This document shows positions 53,829 to 62,788 of a DNA stretch of 64,000 nt, piece after piece. The DNA is from Lacisediminimonas profundi (GTDB lineage: Bacteria > Pseudomonadota > Gammaproteobacteria > Burkholderiales > Burkholderiaceae_D), in assembly GCF_008831265.1 (NCBI RefSeq), contig NZ_VTTH01000001.1:806001-870000 (forward strand), in the 5' to 3' direction. The position numbers and the translations under genes were made by a program. The notes under the pieces are model-generated. The model saw nothing but the letters and a program-made list of their open reading frames with translations. It had not been told where the DNA came from and searched no databases. Each line of letters opens with the position of its first letter. The first letter of the stretch is position 1.

Positions 53829-54201
53829 AGAAACTCCTGTTGTATCAATTAGGGAGGGGGTATTGCGGTGACTCGCAGCAATCGTTAGCAGGGATTGTGC
53901 CAACGCTAACAAGAGGCAGTGCATCAGCAGATGGTGGCCAATGCTTCGTGGCGGTGCGGGATTGCCCCGCAATAGTGCTGGCCGCGATGTCTTGATCTGC
54001 GATGGTGCGTTATCAGTCCTGCCACAGCGCCTGTGTGCTTGGTATGATTGCGTTCGCTGTGGACCTCGCCGCCGGCCTTGTTGTCGGCGTCCTTGTTCAC
54101 GTCGGTGTTTGTTTCGCTGTTGTTTCGCGGTTGCTTCACTGTTTACTTCTTAATTCCCGCTGCCTGGCAGTCCTGCTCCTTGCGCCTGAAGTGCTTCCAT
54201 C
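53829..54201. other. Control region between urtA and the DUF349 gene
   Basis: These 373 bp separate two divergent genes. They hold the sigma-54-type promoter for urtA (53887-53902) and two weak half-sites resembling NtrC boxes (GGTGC at 53953-53957 and TGGTGCG at 54003-54009). The part nearer the DUF349 gene is T-rich on the plus strand; no clear promoter could be set for that gene. Confidence 0.4.
53887..53902 (-). promoter_or_regulatory. Sigma-54 (-24/-12) promoter of urtA
   Basis: On the minus strand the sequence is TGGCACAATCCCTGCT, with GG and GC 10 bases apart and a perfect TGGCAC. Transcription would start near 53875, leaving a leader of about 47 bases. Nitrogen control of urea uptake through NtrC and sigma-54 is well known in proteobacteria. 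Confidence 0.65.
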
Positions 54202-56724
54202 ATGAATCCCAACGCAACCCCAGCCGCACATCCCGAAATGCCTCCCGAGCGCGTGCAAGCCCTTGAACAGGCCGAGCGCCTGCAGGACGAGACGCAGGCT
54301 GCCGATTTCCTGCTCCAGTGCCACTGGCCGGATGCGCGGCTCAAGGCTGCCGAGCTGATTCACTCCCGTGCGCTGCTTGAGCACGTGCTGGGGGCCGTGC
54401 GCAACAGCGACCGGCGTGTCGAGAAGCTGCTGCAGCAACGGCTCGATGTGCTGTCCGGGCGCGAAGCCGCGACTGGCCGCGGGCAGCGTGCCGTCGAGCA
54501 TGCGCGCACGCTGGTCGAGGCAGCGTCGCTGCTGGTCAACCAGGTAGCCGACCTGGACCGTGAGTGGTCGCAGGTCGGGGACGCGCCGGATGCCGTGCGG
54601 GCAGAATTCGACGCGCTGCGCGAGCAGCTGCGTCAGCGCCTGGACGCGCACACCCGATTGCAGCACGCAGTGCGTGACCTGAGCGGGCGCTTGCAGCAGC
54701 TGATGGCAGATGCCGAGCCTTCCAGCCGCCTGCTGCCGCCCGATCAGGTGGCCGCAGCCCTTGACCGGCTGGAAGAGGAGATGGCCGCGTTGTGCGCCTC
54801 GGCCGAGGCGCCGTCGCTGCCCAAGCGCGTGCTGGCCGAATTCAAGCAGAAGCATGATGCGCTGCGCGCGGCGCTGGGATCCCTGGAACAACGGCATGCG
54901 GCGGTGACGGCACACGAGAAGATGCTGCTGGAGTGGGAGGCGCAGGATGTGGCGGCGCTGGATGTGGCGTCCATCAAGCAGCAGTGGCAGGCACTGCCGG
55001 CACTGATGCAGCAAGACAACGCGGGCCTGGAACAGCGCTTCCAGGCCCTGCTGGCGAAACTGGACGGCAGCCGCCAGTTGCAGGCAGCGGACGAGAACGA
55101 ACGGCGGCGCCAGGCGCGCCTGCTGTTCAGTCTATCCATGGACGGGATGGAAGCGGCACTGAAAAACGGTGCATTGCAGGAAGCGGCCGAGCACGAGCAC
55201 AAGCTGCGCGAGATGGATCTGCAGTTGGCGCGGTTGGGCGGCGACCAGAAGCTGCGTCTGCAAAACGCCCGTGCCGAACTGGGGCGCCTGCAGGGCTGGG
55301 CCAAGTGGGGCGGCAAGATGTCGCGCGATGAACTGTTGAAGACAGCCCAGGATCTGCCATCGCGATCGCTGTCAGTGGCCGAGCTTGCGAAGGAAGTCGG
55401 CGGCCTGCGCGAACGCTGGAAGGCGCTGGATGCCACTGCCGGCCCGGCGAGCAAGGAGGCATGGAAGAAGTTCGACAGTGCATGCACCACGGCCTACGCG
55501 CCGGCGGCCGAACACTTCAAGAAGCTGGCGCAGGAACGGCAAGACAACCTGGAGCGCGCCCGCGCCCTGGTTGCGGAGGTGCGCAGCCAGGCCGACTTGC
55601 TGGAGCAGGCCGGGCAGCGCGGTGCTGGTGCCGAGCCGGACTGGAAGTTGATCGCCGGGGTTTGCGACCGGGTGCAGCAACAATGGCGCCGCCTTGGCCC
55701 GGTCGACCGCAAGCCAAAGAAATCGCTCGATGCCGAGTTTGCCGAGGCTCTCGCCCGCCTGGCCAAGCCATTGGCGGTGCAGCAGGCGGCCGAAAAGAAA
55801 GAGCGCCAGCGCCTGATCGAGGCCGCTGCGGCAATCGACCCGGCCCAGCGCCGGGCGCCGGAAGAACTGCAGGAACTGCAGCAGCGCTGGCAGCAGCGGG
55901 CGCGGCACCTGCCGCTCGAACGGCATGACGAGCACGCGTTGTGGCAACGCTTTCGGGCCGCCTGCGACCAGCTGTTTGCAAAGCGCAAGCAGCATGTCAA
56001 ATCCGCAGATGCCGAGCGCGGCGCCCACTTGCGTGAACGCGAGGCATTGTGCGAGCGGCTCGAAGCGGCGCAGAACGAAAAGCCCGAAGCAATCCGCAAC
56101 CTGCTGCGCGAGGTCCGGACCGCGTGGGCCAAATCGGGCGAGGTGCCAAGGGCCGTGCAACGCCAGATAGATACGAGGTTCGAGCGTGCGGTGGCGGCAC
56201 TGCAAAAGCGGCTCGACGACGGCGAGCGCAGCGCCCGGCAAATGCGCGGCGAACTGCTGGCGCAGCGTTTCGGCCTGTGCCTGCAACTCGAACGCGCCGT
56301 AGCCAGCGGCGAGGGTGGCAGCGATGCTGCCGCGCTGGCCGAACAGGCACGCGCAGCACGCGCGGATTGGGAACGCCTGGCGCCGGCATCGAATGATGCC
56401 GAGCGCGCACTGGCCGCGCGCTTTGAACAGGATCTGGCGGCGCTGGCCGCACAGGATCAGTCTCGGGTGGCCCAGCTGCGCCGCAACCTGCCCTTGCTGT
56501 CGCACGACTTGCTGCGCGCGGAAATCCTGCTCGGCATCGACAGCCCGCCGGCCCTTTCGCGCGAGCGGCTGAAGGTTCAGGTGGAGGTGCTGCAGTCGTC
56601 CTTGAAATCGGGAGAAAAACCGCTCGCGCCGCACAGCTTGCTGCTGCGTATGTGCGAGCTGCCGGCCCCGCTCGATGCGCAGGACGAGGCGCGGCTGCGC
56701 GCGGTGGCGAACCGGCTAGCCTGA
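54202..56724 (+). CDS. DUF349 domain protein, large
   Basis: This 840-residue hydrophilic, mostly alpha-helical protein is rich in Ala, Leu, Glu and Arg, with several DUF349-type repeats recognisable by the pattern W...G then ...F (for example LVNQVADLDREWSQVGDAPD, LRERWKALDATAGPASKEAW, VQQQWRRLGPVDRKPKK and LREVRTAWAKSGEVPRAVQ). It has no signal or membrane segment. Family members occur across beta- and gammaproteobacteria; no firm function is known. The ATG at 54202 has no strong ribosome-binding site. Confidence 0.85.
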   Translation: MNPNATPAAHPEMPPERVQALEQAERLQDETQAADFLLQCHWPDARLKAAELIHSRALLEHVLGAVRNSDRRVEKLLQQRLDVLSGREAATGRGQRAVEHARTLVEAASLLVNQVADLDREWSQVGDAPDAVRAEFDALREQLRQRLDAHTRLQHAVRDLSGRLQQLMADAEPSSRLLPPDQVAAALDRLEEEMAALCASAEAPSLPKRVLAEFKQKHDALRAALGSLEQRHAAVTAHEKMLLEWEAQDVAALDVASIKQQWQALPALMQQDNAGLEQRFQALLAKLDGSRQLQAADENERRRQARLLFSLSMDGMEAALKNGALQEAAEHEHKLREMDLQLARLGGDQKLRLQNARAELGRLQGWAKWGGKMSRDELLKTAQDLPSRSLSVAELAKEVGGLRERWKALDATAGPASKEAWKKFDSACTTAYAPAAEHFKKLAQERQDNLERARALVAEVRSQADLLEQAGQRGAGAEPDWKLIAGVCDRVQQQWRRLGPVDRKPKKSLDAEFAEALARLAKPLAVQQAAEKKERQRLIEAAAAIDPAQRRAPEELQELQQRWQQRARHLPLERHDEHALWQRFRAACDQLFAKRKQHVKSADAERGAHLREREALCERLEAAQNEKPEAIRNLLREVRTAWAKSGEVPRAVQRQIDTRFERAVAALQKRLDDGERSARQMRGELLAQRFGLCLQLERAVASGEGGSDAAALAEQARAARADWERLAPASNDAERALAARFEQDLAALAAQDQSRVAQLRRNLPLLSHDLLRAEILLGIDSPPALSRERLKVQVEVLQSSLKSGEKPLAPHSLLLRMCELPAPLDAQDEARLRAVANRLA

Positions 56725-56784
56725 AAGACGGGTAAAAGTCAGGTGAAAAGGCGCCGGACCCGCTGATCCAGGGGCGGACCGTCG

Positions 56785-57903
56785 TCAGGCACCGCGCGCC
56801 GGCGCTGTTGACGGGAAGGTCACCACATGATCGGCGGCCAACCGGATGCCGATCTTGTCGCCGATCGCATGGTCATGATGCGAGGGCACCAGCGCCAGCA
56901 CGGTCTGGCCGCTGGGCAGCTTGAGCGTGTAGAGAAACTGGGCGCCGCGGAAAGCCTTGCGCACCACTTCGGCCTGCAGCGGGCTGCTGTCGTCATACAG
57001 CACATCGTCCGCGCGCAGCAGCACGTCGACCTGCGGCGCGTCCTTGCCGTCGGTCGAGCAGTACTCCATGCCTTGCCACAGCGGCAGCGAGCCCAGTTCT
57101 ATGTTCACGCACTGCCTGCTGCGGTCCACGCTTCCTGTAGCGAACACGCCCTGTCCGATGAAGTCCGCGACAAAGCGGTCAGCAGGCTTGTGGTACAGGT
57201 TGTACGCCGTGTCCCACTGGACGATGCGGCCTGACTGCATCACCCCGATCTGGTCGGCGATGGCGAATGCCTCGTGCTGGTCATGCGTCACCAGCACCGC
57301 CGTGGTGCCCAGTTCTTTCAGGATGTCGCGCACCTCCCCGGCAAGCCGCTCGCGCAGGTCGATGTCGAGATTGGAGAATGGCTCGTCCAGCAGCAGCAAT
57401 TGCGGCCGCGGCGCCAGTGCCCGCGCCAGCGCTACCCGCTGCTGCTGTCCACCGGACAATTCGTGGGGATATTTCGACGCATGGTTGCGAAGCCCGGCCA
57501 TGGAGAGCAATTGCTGCACCCGATCCGCCCGCTCACCCGTTGACAGCTTGCGCAGCCCGAAGCCAACGTTTTCGGCCACCGAAAGGTGGGGGAACAAGGC
57601 GTAGTCCTGGAACACGACCCCGACATGCCGCGATTCCGGCGGCGCGGTGCTGCGGCTGTTGCTCAGCTCCTGTCCGCCAATCAGTATTCGCCCATCGATC
57701 AGGTTTTCGAAACCGGCGATGGCGCGCAGCACCGTCGTCTTGCCGCAGCCGGACGGGCCGAGCAGGCAGCCGATCTCGCCCCGCGGCAGCGAGAACGACA
57801 GCCCGTGCACTACCTCCTGCATCCGGTTGCCCAGGGTATATCCGACCCGGATCTGCTCGACGCTCAGGTGGATCGGCAATGAAAAATCAGTCATGTCGCG
57901 CAT
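56785..57903 (-). CDS. ABC transporter ATP-binding protein, ferric iron (FbpC) type
   Basis: This 372-residue ATPase has Walker A LGPSGCGKTTVLRAIAGFE, signature LSGGQQQRVALARAL, Walker B LLLLDEPFSNLD, H-loop VTHDQHEAFA and a C-terminal TOBE-type regulatory domain (from about residue 250). This is the FbpC/PotA type. ATG at 57903 or 57894 may start it; neither has a strong ribosome-binding site. It is divergent from the permease gene at 58028, with a Fur-box-like sequence between them, so it likely imports ferric iron. Confidence 0.88.
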   Translation of the reverse strand: MRDMTDFSLPIHLSVEQIRVGYTLGNRMQEVVHGLSFSLPRGEIGCLLGPSGCGKTTVLRAIAGFENLIDGRILIGGQELSNSRSTAPPESRHVGVVFQDYALFPHLSVAENVGFGLRKLSTGERADRVQQLLSMAGLRNHASKYPHELSGGQQQRVALARALAPRPQLLLLDEPFSNLDIDLRERLAGEVRDILKELGTTAVLVTHDQHEAFAIADQIGVMQSGRIVQWDTAYNLYHKPADRFVADFIGQGVFATGSVDRSRQCVNIELGSLPLWQGMEYCSTDGKDAPQVDVLLRADDVLYDDSSPLQAEVVRKAFRGAQFLYTLKLPSGQTVLALVPSHHDHAIGDKIGIRLAADHVVTFPSTAPARGA

Positions 57904-57967
57904 TCAAGTTGCTTGATGTTCGCTGGATTGTCGCTGGATCGTTGAATTAATGGCTCGCTTGCCCTGC

Positions 57968-57988
57968 TGATGATTATAATTCTCATTA
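57968..57988. promoter_or_regulatory. Fur box between the divergent iron transporter genes
   Basis: GATGATTATAATTCTCATT within this stretch matches the Fur consensus GATAATGATAATCATTATC, with the familiar ATTCTCATT half typical of betaproteobacteria. It lies about 65 bp upstream of the ATPase start and 40 bp before the permease start, so Fur could repress both genes. Confidence 0.65.
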
Positions 57989-58027
57989 CGCTTGTGTCCG
58001 ACTAACGGACGCGAAATCCCAGGAAAT

Positions 58028-59719
58028 ATGTCCGTCGATCGAACCTTGCAGCCGATTTCCCCCGCCAAACGCGCGATCGCCGTGCCACGCGCCCGCAGCG
58101 GCCTGGCGGGTGGACGCGTCCTGCTTGCCTTGTCGCTGCTGACCGCCTTGCTGGTCGGTGTGCCGGTGATGGGCGTACTGTCCAGCCTGTTCGCCGGCGC
58201 GCAGAGTGTCGGCACATTCTCGCATTTGTGGTCCACGGTCCTGCCAGAGTACTTGTTCAACACGGCGGCGATCGGGCTGATCGTGCTGCTGCTGGCCGCC
58301 GTTCTCGGCATCGGTTGTTCCTGGCTGGTGGCGGTATTCGAATTTCCCGGACGGCGCTGGCTTGAATGGGCGCTGGTGCTGCCGCTCGCAATGCCGGCCT
58401 ATGTGGTCGCTTATGCATATACGGATTTCCTGCAATTTTCCGGCCCGGTACAAAGCGCGCTGCGTGAGCAGTTCGGCTGGCAGGCGGGACAGTACTGGTT
58501 TCCCGAGATTCGTTCGGTTGGCGGCGCCGGTCTGCTGTTTGCGCTGGTGCTGTATCCCTATGTGTACCTGCTGACCCGCAACGCCTTCCTCGAACGCAGT
58601 CCGCGGCTGTGGGATGCGGCGCGCACGCTGGGACGCGGCCCCTGGGGCATCTTCTTCAGCGTCAGCCTGCCGCTGGCCCGCCCGGCTGCGGTGGCCGGGC
58701 TGGCATTGGTGCTGATGGAAACGCTGGCCGATTACGGTGCCGTGGCTTATTTCGGCGTCCCGACCCTGACCGCTGGCATTTACAAGTCCTGGTATGCGTT
58801 TTCCGACCGCACGGCGGCTGCACAGATTGCGGCCGTCCTGATGATTTTCGTGGCAGTGCTGATGCTGCTGGAGCAGAAGAGCCGTGGCCGCGCGCGCTAT
58901 TACTCGGCCGGCGGGCGGGCGGTCACGCACGTGCGCCGGCGACTGCAGGGCGGGGCGGCGTTCGCTTCGGTGTTGTTCTGCAGCGTGCCGCTGGTGTTCG
59001 GATTCATCCTGCCGCTGGCGATCCTGCTGCGCCTGTTGCTGCGCGAAGAAGCACTGGAGGCCAGCAGCCGTTATGCCGGCTGGTTGGTCAATACGGTAGT
59101 GGCGGCGACGGTCACGTCCTTGTGCGCAGTGCTGATTTGCATCGTGCTCGCCTATGCGGCCCGGGTGCTGCGCAGCCCGGTTCAGGGCGCGTGCAACCGG
59201 ATCGTCAGCATGGGTTACGCAATCCCGGGCGCGGTCATCGCGGTCGGCATCCTGATTCCGCTGTCGCGCATCGATAACTGGTCGTCAGATCACGGCTGGC
59301 GCCTTGGGCTGGCGGGCAGCGTGATCGCCTTGGTCTACGCCTATCTGGTGCGCTTCCTGGCGGTGGCATACCAGAGCGTGCAGGCGGGGCTGGTAAAGAT
59401 CACGCCATCGATGGATGCCAGCGCGCGCAGTCTCGGCCATGGCCTGCTGTCGATGTTGATGCGGGTGCATACGCCGCTGCTGTGGCGCAGCGTGCTGAGC
59501 GCGGCCTTGCTGGTATTCGTCGATGTGGTGAAAGAATTGCCGGCGACGCTGACCGTGCGGCCCTTCAATTTCGATACGCTCGCGGTGGTGACTTATCAGC
59601 TTGCCGCCGACGAGCGCCTGGCCGAGGCCGCTTTGCCGGCCCTGACCATTGTGCTGATCGCTTTCGTGCCGGTGCTGTTGCTTGCCCGCGCCATCGCTGC
59701 CGGTCGCGATCGCCAGTAA
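58028..59719 (+). CDS. ABC transporter permease, ferric iron (FbpB) type, fused
   Basis: This 563-residue protein has two BPD_transp_1 halves of about six membrane helices each. EAA loops read RNAFLERSPRLWDAARTLGRG and, in the second half, MDASARSLGHGLLSML. Such fused double-domain permeases are typical of FbpB/AfuB/SfuB iron transporters. AGGAAAT precedes the ATG at 58028. The ATPase gene is divergent; no gene for the iron-binding protein FbpA is adjacent or in the window. Confidence 0.9.
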   Translation: MSVDRTLQPISPAKRAIAVPRARSGLAGGRVLLALSLLTALLVGVPVMGVLSSLFAGAQSVGTFSHLWSTVLPEYLFNTAAIGLIVLLLAAVLGIGCSWLVAVFEFPGRRWLEWALVLPLAMPAYVVAYAYTDFLQFSGPVQSALREQFGWQAGQYWFPEIRSVGGAGLLFALVLYPYVYLLTRNAFLERSPRLWDAARTLGRGPWGIFFSVSLPLARPAAVAGLALVLMETLADYGAVAYFGVPTLTAGIYKSWYAFSDRTAAAQIAAVLMIFVAVLMLLEQKSRGRARYYSAGGRAVTHVRRRLQGGAAFASVLFCSVPLVFGFILPLAILLRLLLREEALEASSRYAGWLVNTVVAATVTSLCAVLICIVLAYAARVLRSPVQGACNRIVSMGYAIPGAVIAVGILIPLSRIDNWSSDHGWRLGLAGSVIALVYAYLVRFLAVAYQSVQAGLVKITPSMDASARSLGHGLLSMLMRVHTPLLWRSVLSAALLVFVDVVKELPATLTVRPFNFDTLAVVTYQLAADERLAEAALPALTIVLIAFVPVLLLARAIAAGRDRQ

Positions 59720-60113
59720 GGGCGCTTCGCCAACCGGCCCGGATGCCCTGTTGCAGGGCTCGGCTTCATTACTGAAATTTCCTGAATTCGGGGGGCCAGT
59801 GCACTGAACGTCTCGGTTCAACACACTGGAATGCCGTCATGCATATCGGGTGCATGTACAGCATGGAACCAATAATATCGGCGCTGTGTTACGGCCGCAT
59901 GACAGAACGCAAGAAGGGTGGCCGCAACGTCCACAGCGCGGTCCAGGCCTTGAGCTTAAGATGGTGGCGTTGCCGGCATTGCCGAAATTTCCGGCATTAC
60001 AGAAAATGCCGGTACGACGACAAAGGTGATGCCACTGTTGCCGGACAGGACGGGAAAACGAGAGGGGCGCCGCACTTGCGGCTGCTTCCGATGACAGATG
60101 ACCAGGAGACTTG
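59720..60113. other. Gap between the iron permease and the deacetylase-like gene
   Basis: No convincing gene lies in these 394 bp. GCCCTG-TTG-CAGGGC (59745-59759) is a perfect hairpin without a T-run and could end the permease transcript. Near 59967-60013 CCGGCATT and related GCCGGCATTGCC words occur several times in both orientations (for example CCGGCATTACAGAAAATGCC), forming a small stem. An open frame of 91 codons has no family resemblance. Confidence 0.4.
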
Positions 60114-61061
60114 ATGAATACCTTGATTTACTCGCATGACGCTTGCCTTGAACATCGGCCGGGACCCGGGCATCCGGAATCGCCGGAGCGCTTGCGGGCC
60201 GTGCTGGCGGCCTTGCGCGCGCCGGAGTTCGCCGATCTGAAGTGGCGCGAAGCGCCATTGGGAACGCGCGAGCAGGTATTGCTGATCCACGATCCGGACT
60301 TCGTCGACCAGGTGCATGAAGCGTCGCCGCGCACCGGTTACGCGGCACTGGATGCTGGCGACACCGTAATGTCGCCAGGCTCGCTGGAGGCAGTCATGCG
60401 CTGCGTCGGCGCCGCCTGCGCAGCGGTCGACGACGTGATGAATGGCGATGCCGACAATGTGTTCTGCGCGACCCGTCCCTGCGGGCACCATGCGGAGCCG
60501 GACCGGGCGATGGGATTCTGCATTTTCAACCAGGCGGCGATCGCTGCGGCGTACGCGTGGGAGACTCACAAGCTGGAGCGTATCGCCGTCGTTGATTTCG
60601 ACGTCCATCATGGTAACGGCACCCAGGCCGCGTTCTACGACCGGCCGGGGCTGTTCTATGCGTCCAGCCATCAGTCGCCGTTCTATCCGGGCACCGGCGC
60701 CCGCACCGAGACCGGCGTAGCAGACAATATCGTCAATGTTCCGCTGCCACGCGGCTGCGATTCAGCGTATTTCCGGGAAAAAATCGCGGCGGAAATGCTG
60801 CCAGCGATCAGACGTTTCAATCCGGAACTGCTGATCATTTCTGCCGGCTTCGATGCGCATTCGATGGACCCACTGGCCGGGCTGAATTTGCAGGACGACG
60901 ATTACTACTGGATCACGCAGGAACTGGTGACGATAGCCAACGACTGTTGCGGCGGGAAGGTGGTGTCGATACTGGAGGGCGGGTACAGCCTGGACGCGCT
61001 GCAGACGGCGACGTCGGCGCATCTGCGCGCATTGACGGGGCGAGCGGCTGTAGCGGAATAG
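60114..61061 (+). CDS. Histone deacetylase superfamily (acetylpolyamine amidohydrolase-like) protein
   Basis: This 315-residue zinc hydrolase has the paired histidines His125-His126 in CGHHAEPD, metal ligands Asp163 and His165 in VDFDVHHGNGT, the third ligand Asp247 in SAGFDAHSMDP, and the catalytic-tyrosine block LEGGYSLDAL. Bacterial members deacetylate polyamines or proteins. The ATG at 60114 has AGGAGACTT before it. It stands alone. The substrate is unknown. Confidence 0.92.
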   Translation: MNTLIYSHDACLEHRPGPGHPESPERLRAVLAALRAPEFADLKWREAPLGTREQVLLIHDPDFVDQVHEASPRTGYAALDAGDTVMSPGSLEAVMRCVGAACAAVDDVMNGDADNVFCATRPCGHHAEPDRAMGFCIFNQAAIAAAYAWETHKLERIAVVDFDVHHGNGTQAAFYDRPGLFYASSHQSPFYPGTGARTETGVADNIVNVPLPRGCDSAYFREKIAAEMLPAIRRFNPELLIISAGFDAHSMDPLAGLNLQDDDYYWITQELVTIANDCCGGKVVSILEGGYSLDALQTATSAHLRALTGRAAVAE

Positions 61062-61123
61062 TCGGCACCGGGGGCGAAGTTCAATCCTTGCATTTTCCTG
61101 GCGGGGGCTGAACTTCTCCTCGG

Positions 61124-61618
61124 TCAGTCCCGCTTTTCCGGCGCCGGTTGGCTCGCTTGCGCAAACATTTCGATCGAACTGTCCACGACTTCGTATTTCG
61201 ACAAGTCTTTCAGGTTCATCAGGCCTTCGCTGATGTACTGGTCCTTGTTCCCGGCCGGTTGCGGCGTTTCATTGATCGGAAAACGCCAGTACACCTTATC
61301 CAGTTCCAGCTCGCAAGTCTTGCGCACATGTTCGGCGAGACTTTTCTCGACGATATGCGAGAGCCGGAACCGCTTCATGGGTTCGGACTCCACCATCGCC
61401 GTGTAATTGTTGCTGCCCTCCAGGCGCGTCGCGGCAGCTGAAACCGATACGCCGCTTTTCCTGAAATAGTCGCGTATGGCAGCCGCGATATCGGCTGCAC
61501 CCTGGTCAATATTCGGACCAGGAGCGGATGGTTTCAGGAACCGGCGAGCGAGCAGGGCGCCGAGCAATAGCGCGACTGCTGCAATCCCTGCGGTAGTCAG
61601 GTCAATCTGGGTGAACAT
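61124..61618 (-). CDS. Membrane-anchored protein of unknown function
   Basis: This 164-residue protein starts with a hydrophobic N-terminus (TTAGIAAVALLLGALLARRF) that would act as a membrane anchor. A soluble domain follows containing KRFRLSHIVEKSLAEHVRKT, LDKVYWRFPINETPQPAGNK and DQYISEGLMNLKDLSKYEVV. I do not recognise the family. The codon use is like that of its neighbours, so it is probably a real gene. It lies between two plus-strand genes and has its own upstream region shared with the candidate RNA. Confidence 0.75.
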   Translation of the reverse strand: MFTQIDLTTAGIAAVALLLGALLARRFLKPSAPGPNIDQGAADIAAAIRDYFRKSGVSVSAAATRLEGSNNYTAMVESEPMKRFRLSHIVEKSLAEHVRKTCELELDKVYWRFPINETPQPAGNKDQYISEGLMNLKDLSKYEVVDSSIEMFAQASQPAPEKRD

Positions 61619-61786
61619 TAAAATCTCGGATACGTTGGTTGCGCTGCATAGTCCGAATCTTACGTCATAACGCAGGCCTTAAAGCCAGGGAACTTCATGC
61701 TGCATTGCATGATGACGGCACGCCAACACTGGTGCAGAATGCGACGGCAGTCAAAAATCTATCCCAGAAGGGAAGGAGACACCGGT

Positions 61787-61819
61787 CCGCCGCGGCAACC
61801 CCGCGGCGGGCTTTTTTTT
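61787..61819 (+). terminator. Intrinsic terminator, first of two
   Basis: CCGCCGCGG (61787-61795) pairs perfectly with CCGCGGCGG (61801-61809) over a 5-base loop and is followed by GC and eight T. Confidence 0.9.
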
Positions 61820-61934
61820 CGGCGCCCCATATCAGCAACCTGAATATCTGGTATCAGGAATGGAAAGCAGACAAGGTGTTGCCGCGCCGATATAGTTACA
61901 CCTGTCTCCTCCACCCTTCCAAAAGGATGGATTA

Positions 61935-61968
61935 GCCCGCAAACCGCAAGGTTCGCGGGCTTTTTTTT
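61935..61968 (+). terminator. Intrinsic terminator, second of two
   Basis: GCCCGC (61935-61940) pairs with GCGGGC (61955-61960). An inner AACC/GGTT stem closes on a GCAA tetraloop, and eight T follow. Confidence 0.9.
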
Positions 61969-62194
61969 CGTGCGCCCGGCATGGGCGCATTCATGCCCTC
62001 TCGTTTGCCCTCTCGTCCTGTTGGCCCGAGCCACCCCGTCCGGGCCAGCACCTCGTGCTGCGCTGCGCTCCCGATCAACTCCATCCCCTGATTGCCGAAA
62101 TGGTATTGGTGCTGTAACTTTGCGCAAGAACGCTTCGGAAGAAAAGCGTATTCATCATTGTCGTCTACATCGATGTCCCGACGGAGGAGCAGGT
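61969..62194. other. Upstream region of the universal stress protein gene
   Basis: The 226 bp between the second terminator and the stress-protein gene hold no gene. A promoter could not be set with confidence. ACGGAGGAGCAGGT is the ribosome-binding site. Confidence 0.35.
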
Positions 62195-62662
62195 ATGTAC
62201 AGCAAGATATTGATCGCTTATAACGGATCGCCCGAAAGCCGGCTGGCCCTGCATGAATGCATCCGGCTGGCGCCGGGCAAGGATGCCCAGGTTCATCTGG
62301 TCGTGGTGGTAACGCCGCCGCCTTACCTGCTGGTCGGCGAGTATGCCGCGGCAGCTGTCCTCAGCGTCGAGGAGGGACTGGCCGCGGAAAAGCAGAAGAT
62401 GGAAAAGGAAATCGCTGCAGGCCATGCGCTGCTGGCGGAGGCCGGACTGAACGTCACCAGTCACCTCGAGGTGGGTGAACCGGCAGACGTGATCGAGGAA
62501 ATGGTGGATCGCCTTGGCGTGGAACTGGTGATTGTCGGGCATGCCCGGCACAAGCCGTTCGCGCTGCGCTGGTGGCGGGGGTCGGTCGATGCCGTGCTGG
62601 TCGACAAGGTTCGCTGCAGCGTGCTGGTCGCCAGCGACCGTAACCGCAACAGTCCGAAATGA
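62195..62662 (+). CDS. Universal stress protein (UspA family)
   Basis: This 155-residue Usp-fold protein begins MYSKILIAYNGSPESRLALH and ends with LVIVGHARHKPFALRWWRG then VRCSVLVASDR. The nucleotide motif G-x2-G-x9-GS is partly lost (GHAR instead of G-x2-G), so ATP binding is uncertain. It starts at 62195 behind a strong GGAGGAGCAGG. It stands alone. Confidence 0.92.
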   Translation: MYSKILIAYNGSPESRLALHECIRLAPGKDAQVHLVVVVTPPPYLLVGEYAAAAVLSVEEGLAAEKQKMEKEIAAGHALLAEAGLNVTSHLEVGEPADVIEEMVDRLGVELVIVGHARHKPFALRWWRGSVDAVLVDKVRCSVLVASDRNRNSPK

Positions 62663-62788
62663 CCGGCATGCGCATGTGAGCGGAACGGGGGCGGGGCCGC
62701 AGCACGATTGATTCTCCTCATCCCGTCATTTTTTCTGGCCGGTAATCTCGTTCACGTGCAGCAACAACGTCGTGACCCGGAGGCGAGG

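Larger units (their letters stand above)
61640..61968 (+). ncRNA. Candidate structured RNA(s) with two strong terminators
   Basis: Between a minus-strand gene (start at 61618) and the stress protein (62195) lie two nearly perfect intrinsic terminators pointing to the right, with no plus-strand coding gene before them. Between them CCTGAATATC and GGTATCAGG (61830-61859 region) form one hairpin, and GACAAGGTGT (61869-61879) with ACACCTGTC forms another. GGAGACA (61775-61781) can pair with TGTCTCC (61903-61909), which would link the two halves. An open frame of 98 codons across the region looks non-coding. One or two small RNAs, or a leader, are possible; no known RNA family was recognised. Confidence 0.5.

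Noticed and set aside
59839-60114. 91-codon open frame before the deacetylase-like gene.
   Set aside because: Composition is unlike the neighbouring genes (many Cys, Arg and Trp), there is no ribosome-binding site, and it overlaps short repeats.
61639-61935. 98-codon plus-strand open frame across the candidate RNA region.
   Set aside because: It runs straight through a terminator stem and its T-run, has no ribosome-binding site and no family resemblance.
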